Shown: positions 54,605 through 63,401, counted from the stretch's first letter. The stretch is 64,000 bases of DNA from CAVUXJ01 sp963814975 (GCA_963814975.1 CAWFFB010000030.1:1-64000); one strand, 5' to 3'. The notes: generated by a model not told the origin, from the letters alone. Made by a program: numbers and translations.

Positions 54605-54987
54605 GACGATGAGTTCGCTTCGTCGGGATCCAGCAACTGGTCGAGCGCCGTCGCGACCTGGGCGCCGGTGAACGGCTTGGGGACGAGAAGAATCCGCTGC
54701 GCCTTGCGTCTGCGGAGGCTCGCGACCGCTTCATCAGGTGTGTCGGTGACGACGACGACCGGAAGTGCGCCGAGGCGCGAATCCTGTCTGATCTCGTCGA
54801 ACAGCGATTCGCTCATGTCGTAGACGGAGCAATCGAGCACGACCGCGTCAACCCGCTGGTCTATCACGAGATCGGCGATGCCGGTGGTAAATCCGGTGCT
54901 CACCACCTCATGCCCACGCTCGCGCAGGGCGAATGTCAGAAGCTCCGCAATTTCAGGCGTATCGTCGATGATCAGGATGCGGGGCAA
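54601..54987 (-). CDS. Single-domain response regulator (REC only)
   Basis: A ~128-aa CheY-like receiver: RILIIDDTPEIAELLTFAL (acidic pair), VDAVVLDCSVYDMSE (phospho-acceptor Asp), VVVVTDTPDE (Thr) and LLVPKPFTGAQV (Lys). No output domain, so it acts through a partner, possibly the co-translated small protein downstream. TTG at 54987 is the apparent start but has no clear ribosome-binding site. No histidine kinase is nearby. Confidence 0.8.
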   Translation of the reverse strand: MPRILIIDDTPEIAELLTFALRERGHEVVSTGFTTGIADLVIDQRVDAVVLDCSVYDMSESLFDEIRQDSRLGALPVVVVTDTPDEAVASLRRRKAQRILLVPKPFTGAQVATALDQLLDPDEANSSS

Positions 54988-55100
54988 GGGAGGTTCTAGA
55001 GGTGCTAAGGGTGCTAGAGGTGGAAGGGTGCTAAAGGTGCAAGGGGTGCTAAAGGTGCCAGGGTCGTGACTCCGAACCCTTCGAACCTTCAGAACCCCTC
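54988..55100. repeat. Degenerate short tandem repeats upstream of the response regulator
   Basis: First a run of GGTGCTAAGGGTGCTAGAGG-like units (54995-55065), a ~7-11-bp unit around GGTGCTAAA; then a run of CGAACCCTT/CGAACCCCT units (55072-55108). Two different simple repeats lie side by side between the response-regulator gene and the end of the POR operon. No spacer structure like CRISPR. Confidence 0.75.
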
Positions 55101-55119
55101 GAACCCCTCGAGCTCTTTG

Positions 55120-55485
55120 TTAGCTCTGAATACGCTTCTTCTTGACTTCGGACGGTTGGAGGTCCAGCACCCACACACGTCCGCCTGCGACGTAGTATCC
55201 ACGGTCGTCGCTTTCGACCGTGACGCCCCAGGCTTCGAGGGTCCTGAACGCGAGCGTCGTCCCCTCGAAGTTCTTCTTCGCATGGGAGAGGACTTCGTTC
55301 GTGTGCCAATTGTCGGTCACGATCGCGTCACCCCCGTGAACTTTCAGGACGGTGTAGTAGCGATCGTACGCGGCCTCCTGGCGCACTTCGCGCGTCGAGC
55401 CGCGCTTCTTGCCTTCGCTGACGATGTAACTATCCTGCTCGGGCGCACCCGGGGTGGCGGGCAGGTTCACTGGCTGTGCGCTCAT
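55120..55485 (-). CDS. Hypothetical protein, last gene of the 2-oxoacid oxidoreductase operon
   Basis: A 121-aa soluble protein. It contains AAYDRYYTVLKVHGGDAIVTDNWHTNEVL, FRTLEAWGVTVESDDRGYYVAGGRVWVL and a basic tail. No recognised domain. It starts 9 bp after the beta-subunit stop, so it should be made with the complex. An assembly or regulatory factor is possible. Confidence 0.6.
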   Translation of the reverse strand: MSAQPVNLPATPGAPEQDSYIVSEGKKRGSTREVRQEAAYDRYYTVLKVHGGDAIVTDNWHTNEVLSHAKKNFEGTTLAFRTLEAWGVTVESDDRGYYVAGGRVWVLDLQPSEVKKKRIQS

Positions 55486-55494
55486 GAGCTCTCC

Positions 55495-56562
55495 TCAGAC
55501 CGTCTCGGCGACCGCGGCCGCCATTTCCGCCGACGCCATATCCACCTGGGTGTCCGGGTTTTCCGCCGCGACGAGCTGCGGCGGAAGGGCGACGCCCATC
55601 ATTCGCCATTGCTGATTGGCGAATTTCTGCAGCGTCGCGATGTGCTCCTTGTGCAGATGGAGGAATCGGCCTTGCAATTTCAGGTATTCCGCCACCGGCC
55701 GCATGCTCGCCGGCCGGAAGCTGTAGTTGTACTCCCGCTTCTCATTGTCCCATTCCCAGATCGGGTAGAGCCCGCACTCGACGACGAGCCGTCCGAGGTC
55801 GATCGAGCGTGGCGTCTCGTAGACGAAACCCTTCTGGCAGGGCGTATAGATCATGAGAAACGCGGCGCCCTTGAAATTGAGCCCCTTCCGGACCTTGTTC
55901 ATCAGATCGATGGGGTAGCCCACGCTCGCGGTCGCCACATAACAATGCGGGTGACCGGCCGCCATCATGCGCGCGAGATCCTTCGGGAACAGCTTCTTTC
56001 CCTCGGGGATCGTGGAGCCCGGCGGCGTGAACGTCGTCATGCCGCCGTACGGCGTGCGCGACGAGGCCTGGATGCCGGTGTTGGCGTACTGTTCGTTGTC
56101 GTAGCAGATGATCATGCAGTCGTGGTTCCGGTACAGGGCGCCCGAGATCGAGGCGAGCGCGATGTCCGAGGAGCTGCCGTCACCGGCCTCGCAGATGATG
56201 TTCGGGAACGTGCCCTTCCACTTCCCCTTGCGGATCATGGCCTCGTACGCCGCCGCGACGCCCGCGGTGAAGCTGCCGGAGCTGCCGATCTGGGTGTGCG
56301 CCCAGGGCACGTTGTAAGGCGTGCACAGATACGAGCTGTTGGCGACATACATACATCCGGTGGGTCCCACCAGGATGGTGTTGTCTCCCGCGGCCTTGCT
56401 CGTCATCCGGTATTGGATGGACGGACCGCAGCCCGCGCAGGTCCGGTGACCCGGAACAAACGGTTCCGTGCTCGGGAGTTCGGGATTGTAGAAGCGGGCC
56501 CCCTGGTTCGGGCTCAAAAAGAGCGGAAGCTCCTGTCGTTTGACTTCAATCACAGTCGCCAT
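55495..56562 (-). CDS. 2-oxoacid:ferredoxin oxidoreductase, beta subunit (TPP-binding)
   Basis: A 355-aa beta subunit that binds thiamine diphosphate and a [4Fe-4S] cluster. Cluster ligands: RTCAGCGPSIQY and GPTGCMYV, with a later Cys in TPCQKGF. TPP/Mg site: EAGDGSSSDIALASISGALY to CYDNEQYANTGIQASSRTPYG. Length is right for PorB/KorB. It lies 33 bp after the alpha gene. Whether the substrate is pyruvate, 2-oxoglutarate or another 2-oxoacid cannot be told by eye. Confidence 0.9.
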   Translation of the reverse strand: MATVIEVKRQELPLFLSPNQGARFYNPELPSTEPFVPGHRTCAGCGPSIQYRMTSKAAGDNTILVGPTGCMYVANSSYLCTPYNVPWAHTQIGSSGSFTAGVAAAYEAMIRKGKWKGTFPNIICEAGDGSSSDIALASISGALYRNHDCMIICYDNEQYANTGIQASSRTPYGGMTTFTPPGSTIPEGKKLFPKDLARMMAAGHPHCYVATASVGYPIDLMNKVRKGLNFKGAAFLMIYTPCQKGFVYETPRSIDLGRLVVECGLYPIWEWDNEKREYNYSFRPASMRPVAEYLKLQGRFLHLHKEHIATLQKFANQQWRMMGVALPPQLVAAENPDTQVDMASAEMAAAVAETV

Positions 56563-56595
56563 CGATATAGTCCTTTCAATTCGATTGAAGAGATC

Positions 56596-57801
56596 TTACT
56601 CCTCGAAGCCCACCCAATGGGTCCGTTTCTCGATCTTGCCCCGCTTCTGCGTCTCGAGCATCTTCTGCGTCATCCAGTAGAATTCCTTCAGGACAATCGC
56701 TTCGCCGCCCAGACCGGCCATGAACGAGAAGACGAGGGGGCGATTCGCGCTTTCATACAGGGCGCTGGCGACCTCCTGGTACAGGACGCCTCCGCTGCTG
56801 ACGCTGCCGAGGCCAAGGTTGGTCTCGATGACCCCCACGACCTTGAAGCGGCTGAGCAACTGGCAAATCCGATCGGTGGGGTAGGGCCGAATCGTCCTCA
56901 GCCGTACGAGGCCGACCTTTGCCCCGCGATCGCGCATGTGCTTGATCGCGTACTTTGCGGTGACGCCATGCGCGCCCTGCAGGTAGAACACGACCTCGGC
57001 ATCCTCGGTCATGTACTCCTCGACCCACGGGTCGTATCGGCGCCCGAAGAGACGCGCGAACTGATCGTGAATTTCTTCGATGACCGGGACCGCTCCTTCC
57101 ATCGCCCTGGCCCGTTCGAGCTGCAGCGGCGGACCCTGCTCCGGCATGATCTGCGGCCCGTGCGACACCGGGTGGTGCGGATCGAGCGGGTAGGGGTGCT
57201 TGTAAGGCGGCAGGAACTCCTTCACCTGTGCGGGGTCCGGCAACTCGACGTCGCCCTGAATGTGCGAGACGAAGAAGCCGTCCTGACACACCATCTGAGG
57301 GAGCAGCACCCGCGGATCTTCGCCGATCCGGTAGGCCATGAGGTGGTTGTCGAACGCTTCCTGCGCCGTGGCGGACCACCCCATCAGCCAGCCCATGTCG
57401 CGGGTCGACAGCGCGTCGGTGTGTTCGGATCCGAAGTCACCCGGCGGGTCGAGTGTCCGGTCGGCAATCATCATCTGCACCGGCATCCGGCTCCCGGAGA
57501 TCGGCGCGTACAGCTCGTACGCGAACTGCACGCCGACACCCGAACTGCCGGTGAAGACCCGCGCGCCACTCGATGCCGCGCCGTGCGCGATGCTGAGCTG
57601 GGAGTGCTCGCTGTCCGCGACGATGTATTCGGCGTCCAGCTCACCGTTGGCGACCATCTGGGCGAGCGCCATCATGGTCGCGGTGTACGGGCGAATCGGG
57701 TATGCGGTGATGACATCCACGTCCGCGTACTTGGCGGCCTGCGCGGCCGCCACGCAACCGTTCATCCGGACCGTCTTTTTCTTCTCCAGTACTGTGGCCA
57801 T
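56596..57801 (-). CDS. 2-oxoacid:ferredoxin oxidoreductase, alpha subunit
   Basis: A 401-aa alpha subunit. It has the pyrimidine-binding domain (AAQAAKYADVDVITAYPIRPYTATMMALAQM, DSEHSQLSIAHGAASSGARVFTGSSGVGVQF), the FGSEHTDALSTRDMGWL segment and the C-terminal domain II (LVRLRTIRPYPTDRICQLL, VGVIETNLGLGSVSSGG, GLGGEAIVLKEF). AAAGGAGC precedes the ATG at 57801. It lies between the GltD-type subunit and the beta subunit in one operon. Confidence 0.9.
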   Translation of the reverse strand: MATVLEKKKTVRMNGCVAAAQAAKYADVDVITAYPIRPYTATMMALAQMVANGELDAEYIVADSEHSQLSIAHGAASSGARVFTGSSGVGVQFAYELYAPISGSRMPVQMMIADRTLDPPGDFGSEHTDALSTRDMGWLMGWSATAQEAFDNHLMAYRIGEDPRVLLPQMVCQDGFFVSHIQGDVELPDPAQVKEFLPPYKHPYPLDPHHPVSHGPQIMPEQGPPLQLERARAMEGAVPVIEEIHDQFARLFGRRYDPWVEEYMTEDAEVVFYLQGAHGVTAKYAIKHMRDRGAKVGLVRLRTIRPYPTDRICQLLSRFKVVGVIETNLGLGSVSSGGVLYQEVASALYESANRPLVFSFMAGLGGEAIVLKEFYWMTQKMLETQKRGKIEKRTHWVGFEE

Positions 57802-57812
57802 CTTTCGCTCCT

Positions 57813-59648
57813 TTACCCGATATCCTTCACGCCACGCTGGGGAAGGGCACGGAGTTCCTCCGCCTGCCGGCCATGGGCTCCGCGCGAGACCGCAAAGGCC
57901 GTCTCCATCCTGACGACGCCGGTGTCGAAGTCGAGCTCGGGAACGCCTTCGAGGCAGCCGGTCGGGCATTCCTCGATGCAGACGCGGCATCCCTTGCAGT
58001 AATCCACGAGAATCTTGTACAGCCCGTTGGAGCGATCCGACCGCACGATGCAGGGTTCCGGGCACACCAGGTAGCAGTTGTCGCAGGCGTTGCACGTGCC
58101 GCAACTGAAGCACCGGCTCGCTTCTTCGACCGCCTGTTCTTCGCTGTAACCCTGGATCACTTCGTCCTGCGTCCGCCGACGCGAGGTCGGCTCGAGCAGC
58201 GTCTGCTGCACCCGCGGGAACTGCGGGAAGTAGGTCATGTTCATCCGGGCCAGATCCGTGATGACGTCGATCGGCACGGTGCGCGGCCGCAGCGGCTCGT
58301 TGCGCAGGACCTTGTCGAGGTTGAAGGCGGTGCGCTTGCCGTCGCCGACGGCGTTGACGACCATCAGCGGCTGGCCGCTGCCCAGCTGCACGATATCACC
58401 CGCCGCGAAGACGTTCGTGTCGCCAAGCCGCCCGAACGCGTCGGCCTTGATGGTGCCCCGCTCGTTCTTGAACTCCTGGGGCAGCCAGGCCAGCGAGGCA
58501 CGCTGTCCGACGGCGATGATGACGCTGTCGGCTACGAACTTGTCCGGCTTCGCGTTCTTGTCGACGGTAATCGGCGACGCGTTGACGGCCCCGCTGAATT
58601 TCGCGGGATGCAGCTGCAGCGCCTCCACCTTCCCGTCGCCGAGTATCGCCGTGCACGAGCGGCCGTGGATGAGCTCGACGCCTTCCTCCTTCATGTCGTG
58701 CAGATCCTCGGGCACGCACGGCATGTCGTTGGTGTTGCCCTCGATCGTGATCATCGTGACTTCCTGCGCGCCCTGACGGAACGCTTCGCGCGCGCAGTCG
58801 ATCGCCGTGTTGCCGCCGCCGATCACCGCCACGCGGGCGCCGAGCTTGCCCTTCCACTCGCCCATGCCGATGTCGCGCAGGAACGGCAGACCGTAGAAGA
58901 CGCCGCTCTTGTCTTCGCCTTCAGCACGGATGCTGTTCGGATCGATCAAGCCGACGGCGAGGACGACACCGTCGTAGTTCTTCCTGAGGTCGTCCCAGGA
59001 AACATCCTTGCCGACTTCGGTGTTCGTCTTGATCGTGATTCCGAGCTCCACGAGCCGCGCGACCTCGCGGTCGAGCACGTCCTGCGGCAGCACCCAGTCG
59101 GGAATTCCACCGCGGTTCAGTCCACCGGCTCTCGCCGATTTCTCGAGGATCGTGACTTTGTAGCCCAGCCGGGCGAGCTGATACGCGGCGCTGTGGCCAG
59201 CGGGTCCGGATCCAACCACCGCCACCGTCTTGCCGTTCGAACGACCGGCCTTCACGACGTCCTTGGAAAGGGCCAGGCCGAGGTCGCCGAGGAACCGCTC
59301 CACCGCGCGAATCGAGATGGCCTCGTCGTATTTGCCCCGGTTACATGCCTGCTCGCACGGGTGATAGCAGACGCGGCCGGTCACCGACGGGAACGGCATG
59401 TCCTCCTTGATCAGGGCGTACGCGTCCAGGTACTTGCCGCGCTTCACCAGGTCGAGATAGCCCTGGATCTTCTCGTTCGTGCCGCACGCATTGTTACAGG
59501 GCGGCATCTTGTCGTGGTACACGGGCCGGATCGAGCGCCAGTTACCCGTAGGAAAGAGGTCCTGCCCCTTCTCCTGGCTGGGCGCAGGGGTGATTCCCGC
59601 GAACGGCACCTTCAGCCAGTCGGGAATATGAGTGCCTTTGGTCGACAT
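57813..59648 (-). CDS. GltD-type NAD(P)/FAD iron-sulfur protein fused to a PorD-like 2x[4Fe-4S] ferredoxin
   Basis: A 611-aa electron-transfer subunit. N-terminal Cys region (MPPCNNACGTNEKIQGYL, GRVCYHPCEQACNRG), FAD site VAVVGSGPAGHSAAYQLARLGYKV, NAD(P) site RVAVIGGGNTAIDCAREAF, second FAD motif TNVFAAGDIVQ, and a C-terminal ferredoxin with CFSCGTCNACDNC..C and YCKGCRVCIEECPTGC. In one chain it joins the pyridine-nucleotide-linked module to the delta-type ferredoxin, suggesting that the complex exchanges electrons between 2-oxoacid, ferredoxin and NAD(P)H. 11 bp upstream of the alpha subunit gene. Confidence 0.88.
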   Translation of the reverse strand: MSTKGTHIPDWLKVPFAGITPAPSQEKGQDLFPTGNWRSIRPVYHDKMPPCNNACGTNEKIQGYLDLVKRGKYLDAYALIKEDMPFPSVTGRVCYHPCEQACNRGKYDEAISIRAVERFLGDLGLALSKDVVKAGRSNGKTVAVVGSGPAGHSAAYQLARLGYKVTILEKSARAGGLNRGGIPDWVLPQDVLDREVARLVELGITIKTNTEVGKDVSWDDLRKNYDGVVLAVGLIDPNSIRAEGEDKSGVFYGLPFLRDIGMGEWKGKLGARVAVIGGGNTAIDCAREAFRQGAQEVTMITIEGNTNDMPCVPEDLHDMKEEGVELIHGRSCTAILGDGKVEALQLHPAKFSGAVNASPITVDKNAKPDKFVADSVIIAVGQRASLAWLPQEFKNERGTIKADAFGRLGDTNVFAAGDIVQLGSGQPLMVVNAVGDGKRTAFNLDKVLRNEPLRPRTVPIDVITDLARMNMTYFPQFPRVQQTLLEPTSRRRTQDEVIQGYSEEQAVEEASRCFSCGTCNACDNCYLVCPEPCIVRSDRSNGLYKILVDYCKGCRVCIEECPTGCLEGVPELDFDTGVVRMETAFAVSRGAHGRQAEELRALPQRGVKDIG

Positions 59649-59699
59649 CTGGTTACCTTTCGAGTGCCTGGGTGATTGTCACGTAGGTGAGCGCCGGTT

Positions 59700-60347
59700 T
59701 CATGCCGCCGCGGGTTTCACCTGGAGAATATGCAGCTCATTGAGCGCCGCCTTGAAGGCAGCGATGTTCGCGATCATCGGCTCGATGGTTTCCATCTTGA
59801 CGATGCCAGTGGACTTCACGACCGCGGCGATTAACGGTGCGGCAATGTCGGGAGCCACGAGCTTGCTGCGCTCCGCGGCGCCTTCGGTCGACAGGCGGTC
59901 GAGTCCCAGTTCGCCGAGCCGGTAGTACAGCCATTTGTGATCCGCCAGCTTCGCGGCGTCGACGCACACGAGCTGCGCGAGCCGCTCCGGCTCGGGGACG
60001 AATCGAATCATGTAGTCGGGTGTGTAGTGCGTGTTGATCACCAGGGTGCCGCCCGGCGGCATCCCTCTCATGTAATCCCAGCCCTTCACCATGGTCTGCT
60101 CGACCAGCACCACGATATTCGGGTTGTCGTTCTCGTAGGTCAGGACGTTCTCGATCACCGAATCGCTCACCCGGCAGTACTTGCGCGTGGGCGCATTCGT
60201 GCGGTCGGGGTTGTCGACGTAGTTCTCCATGGCCTGCGTGTACTTGCCTTCAATTCGGCCCGAGGCAGCGATCGAGTTCACGATGTCGCGGCCTTCCTTG
60301 TCCATGATGATGCCGCGCGTCCAGACGGTCAGTTCCGTATAGGCCAT
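59700..60347 (-). CDS. 2-oxoacid:ferredoxin oxidoreductase, gamma subunit
   Basis: A 215-aa gamma subunit. MAYTELTVWTRGIIMDKEG, SVIENVLTYENDNPNIVVLVEQTMVKGWDYM and GGTLVINTHYTP are the PorG/KorG-type positions (though the usual Gly-rich start is weak), followed by an AKLADHKWLYYRLGELGLDRL helix. It completes a four-subunit complex with the next three genes downstream. It starts 12 bp after the Cdc48-like gene. Confidence 0.8.
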   Translation of the reverse strand: MAYTELTVWTRGIIMDKEGRDIVNSIAASGRIEGKYTQAMENYVDNPDRTNAPTRKYCRVSDSVIENVLTYENDNPNIVVLVEQTMVKGWDYMRGMPPGGTLVINTHYTPDYMIRFVPEPERLAQLVCVDAAKLADHKWLYYRLGELGLDRLSTEGAAERSKLVAPDIAAPLIAAVVKSTGIVKMETIEPMIANIAAFKAALNELHILQVKPAAA

Positions 60348-60359
60348 GAATGGCTCCTT

Positions 60360-62667
60360 TCAGACCGCATCTGCACGCCCCTCCGGGGCGCGCCGTGGGT
60401 TTGACTCCTGAGGCCCAGCCGGTTTGGCTTCCGAACCGGAAGACTGGCTGGGGATGGCGTGCTGCTCGCTGTCGAGGGCACGGATGAAATCCCGTCGCGC
60501 CACGACGAAGGCGTCGCGGCTGCCGGAGGGGGCGCGCTTGAGATGGTCGATCGCCAGGAGCGTCGCTTTCTTGCAGAGGCTTTCGATATCGGCGCCGGTC
60601 AGCCCGTCGGTGCGCTGGGCAAGTTCACCCAGATCGACATCGGGCGCCAGCGGGACCCGTTCGCAGCAGAGGCGGAACACGGCTTCCCGTTCGAGCGCCG
60701 AGGGGGCGGCGAAGCGAAGCAGGTAGTCGAATCGTCCGCTGCGCAGGAGCGCCGGGTCCACGCGCTCCAGGCGGTTGGTCGCCGCCACCAGTATGACGCC
60801 CTTCACGTCGCGGAGATTGTCGATCTCGCGCAGCAGCTGGCTGAGGATGCGCTGGTAGACCTCTCCACCGAACTGATCCTGCATGCGGTCGCTCAGCTTC
60901 GGCGCGATCGCGTCGATGGTGTCGAAGAACAGGATGCACGGCGCCGCGCGCCTGGCCTTCTTGAACACCTCGCGCAGCGCCTTCTCGGATTCGCCGAGCC
61001 ACTTGGAGAAGAGCTGCGGGCCGTCGATCGCGATGAGCGGCAGCCCCTTCTCGCCGGACAGCGCGAGCGCCATCGCCGTCTTGCCGGTCCCCGACGGTCC
61101 GACGAAGAGAATGCCGCGCGGCGGGGTGAGTCCGGCCTGCTCGTAGATCTCGTCGTGCATGTGGGAATGCTCGACGATCGCATTCAGGAGGCGCTTCACT
61201 TCGTCGAGGCCTCCCACCGAGGAAAATCCGGCCACGCGTTTTTCGATGAAGAACTCGCGCGTCGCGCTCGGCTCGACCTCCTTGAGGCCGGCCACGAAGT
61301 CGTCGCGGGTAACCTGCAGCGCATCGAGCTGTCGCGGTGCTGGCGGCATCATCCAGGCCGAGCGTGCGCGTGGCCAGAAAACGGCGCAGGGCGATCATGC
61401 CGACTTCCTGGCACAGGGCTTCGAGGTCGGCGCCAACGTAGCCGTGGGAGCGCTCGGCGACATCCTCAAGGTTCACGTCCGAGGCGAGCGGCATCGCACG
61501 AGTGTGAATCCTGAGAATCTGCAGGCGGCCGGCGGTGCTGGGCACGCCAATCTCAATCTCGCGATCGAATCGTCCGGGGCGCCGCAGCGCCGGGTCGAGG
61601 ACCTCGGGTATGTTCGTCGCCCCGAGGACAATCACCTGTCCCCGCGACACGAAGCCGTCCATCAGCCCAAGCAGCTGCGCGACGACGCGCTTTTCCACCT
61701 CGCCGACCACCTCCGCGCGCTTGGGCGCCACCGCGTCGATCTCGTCGATGAAGATGATCGCCGGAGCGTGCCGGGCCGCTTCTTCGAACACGTCCCGAAG
61801 CTTGGCCTCGCTCTCCCCGTAGAACTTGCGCATGATCTCGGGGCCGTTGAGGTGGATGAAATGGACACGGCTCTCGGCGGCGACCGCCCGCGCAAGCAGG
61901 GTCTTGCCGGTCCCCGGCGGGCCGTACAACAGGACGCCCTTTGGCGGGAGGATGCCGAGCCGCTCGAAGATGCGCGAATGCTTCAGCGGCAGCTCGACGA
62001 TCTCGCGGACGCGCTCCAGTTCGCGCTCGAGGCCGCCAACGTCCTCGTAGGAGATGCCAGGCGCCTGCACCGTCCGGTCGTCCCCCTCGACGACCCGGAC
62101 ATCGGTGCGCTTGTCGATCACCACCGGTCCGGCAGGGAGCGTCCGAACGACCTGGAAATTGACGGCTTTCGCGAATGTCGGGACGCGGACGACGCAGCCC
62201 GTGATGACCGCGACGCCTTCCAGATCTTCGACGATGCGTTCCGGCGTGATGGCCGCCTGATTGATCGCGCCGAGATTCGCCAGCCTCACGCTGACGGCGG
62301 TCCCGTGTTCGACGCGCGCGATCGAGACCGGCTCCTGGAGCCCGCCTCCACAGTTGCTCCGGACCGTGCCGTCGATCTGCACGATGTCCTGTTCGCCGGT
62401 TTCCAGCATGGCTGCGCGCGCGACCGCCACCATGCGGCCGGTGATCTGGAGCACGTCGCCTGGCCGCGCGCCGATGCGCACCAGGTCGGCCGGCGACAAA
62501 CGCGCCGTCGCGCGGCCGATGTCTTCCACACGCGCTTCGGCAACGCGCAGGGTCACGCTCGGCGCAAACAGCGTCTTCCCCTCGTTGATGGGCGTATCGG
62601 GGATGAGACCGCGGGTGTCGGCTGGATCGGATGGCGGCGTCGTCTGTTTGGCCACGTCGCTGATCAT
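60360..62667 (-). CDS. Cdc48/VAT-like AAA ATPase with defective second Walker B (one frameshift)
   Basis: A ~768-aa two-ring AAA ATPase. The N-terminal double-psi barrel (~35-190; LRVAEARVEDIGRATARLSP, RPGDVLQITG) is followed by D1 with Walker A GPPGTGKT (249-256), Walker B IIFIDEIDA (Asp308, Glu309) and NIPEVLDPALRRPGRFDREIEIG. D2 has Walker A GPSGTGKT but Walker B reads ILFFDTIDA. The Thr codon is ACC at 60918-60920, so the catalytic Glu is replaced and cannot be a one-base error. A frame change near 61350 separates D1 and D2. Archaeal VAT/p97 relatives unfold proteins. It is the second gene of the operon leading into the POR subunits. Confidence 0.88.
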
Positions 62668-63026
62668 GACGGCCGGCCGGAGTCGCTCGCTTTGGTCTCG
62701 AAGCGCTCCTGAATCTGACGGCCAAACGCGCTGAGCAGGGGCGTCAGCCGCTCCTGTTCCGGATGCTGGGCCACGTCAGCCACCAGCGCGATTTTCGTAT
62801 GGTCGTGGCCGAGATCGGTCAGCTTCACCGTGCCGAGGTTCGTGTGCTCGATCGCCCAGCCGTCGCTGTTGACCAGCGTGATGGCCATGCTCAGGGTGAC
62901 GTTGTCGCTCTCCCAAGGGACGAGCAGCACCGACACGGACCCCAGGCGGGTAGCGTGTTGCTCAATGGCTTGTGAGAGGGCGCGAGGCGTCCCCGTCGCG
63001 ATGAATTCGACGATATGGCCGACCAT
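62664..63026 (-). CDS. Small hypothetical protein leading the AAA-POR operon
   Basis: A 120-aa protein starting MVGHIVEFIATGTPRALSQ with strands VSVLLVPWESDNVTLSMAITLVNSDGW and helix TPLLSAFGRQIQERFETKA. It looks like a small alpha/beta domain of unknown family. Its stop overlaps the ATPase start (ATGA, 62664-62667). First gene after the promoter and operator at 63102-63150. Confidence 0.55.
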   Translation of the reverse strand: MVGHIVEFIATGTPRALSQAIEQHATRLGSVSVLLVPWESDNVTLSMAITLVNSDGWAIEHTNLGTVKLTDLGHDHTKIALVADVAQHPEQERLTPLLSAFGRQIQERFETKASDSGRPS

Positions 63027-63101
63027 GATCAATAGATGCGTGGTTGGTGCTGCGCTTCCCCCGGGAGCGCCAGTCCGGGACGCCGGCAGACACATTTCTG
63101 G

Positions 63102-63112
63102 TGGTCCGACCA
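63102..63112. promoter_or_regulatory. FadR/GntR-type operator half-palindrome, left copy
   Basis: TGGTCCGACCA, an inverted repeat TGGTC/GACCA around one base. It matches the TGGTCnGACCA core used by FadR-subfamily GntR regulators. It lies immediately downstream of the -10-like CACACT of the minus-strand promoter, a good place to block transcription of the AAA-POR operon. An identical copy is at 63272-63282. Confidence 0.6.
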
Positions 63113-63121
63113 GCGGTCGGT

Positions 63122-63150
63122 AGTGTGGCATTCTCTGCAGGATGTGTCAA
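63122..63150 (-). promoter_or_regulatory. Candidate promoter of the AAA-POR operon
   Basis: On the minus strand TTGACA (63150-63145) is followed after 17 bases by CACACT (63127-63122). The -35 is perfect and the -10 is weak, which suits a regulated promoter. The operator lies 9 bp further downstream. Confidence 0.5.
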
Positions 63151-63255
63151 GAACCACAGGGCCCGTCCCTGCGTCACGGAGTGAAGTCCGACGCGGTTTG
63201 TCTAGATTAAGCGCGGCTTCACGGCGGCGTTTCCTGGCAGCCGTGGTCACCAGCG

Positions 63256-63264
63256 TGCTACACT
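63256..63264 (+). promoter_or_regulatory. Candidate extended -10 for the divergent gene
   Basis: TGCTACACT resembles an extended -10 (TGnTATAAT). It has no good -35. The second operator copy starts 7 bp downstream, mirroring the arrangement on the other strand. Confidence 0.4.
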
Positions 63265-63271
63265 TCCAAAG

Positions 63272-63282
63272 TGGTCCGACCA
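63272..63282. promoter_or_regulatory. FadR/GntR-type operator half-palindrome, right copy
   Basis: An exact second copy of TGGTCCGACCA, 170 bp from the left copy (start to start). It lies just downstream of the plus-strand -10-like element. The same regulator would control both directions. No GntR gene is in the window, so the regulator is encoded elsewhere or beyond the window end. Confidence 0.6.
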
Positions 63283-63401
63283 CCGAGCCGCACTCCCGAT
63301 GTTTGAAGACGCCACGTGCGGCTTCCAATGATGAGTTGTGCGGCATGTCGCACCTGGCAGGCCGCGAGCGGGACAGGCGCTGTTGCCAATGGGACAGTCT
63401 G

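Larger units (their letters stand above)
63027..63401. other. Divergent regulatory region, 375 bp
   Basis: No gene supported. It holds the two palindromes and promoter-like elements listed separately and should control the AAA-POR operon to the left and the gene at 63402 to the right. Confidence 0.5.

Noticed and set aside
54988..55108. Possible CRISPR-like array
   Set aside because: Units are 7-11 bp, degenerate and contiguous, without spacers of regular length, and no cas gene is near.
55066..58002. 978-codon open frame on the plus strand opposite the POR operon
   Set aside because: It is the antisense of the beta, alpha and GltD-type genes. Composition is His/Arg/Asp-rich without motifs; high GC gives long empty frames.
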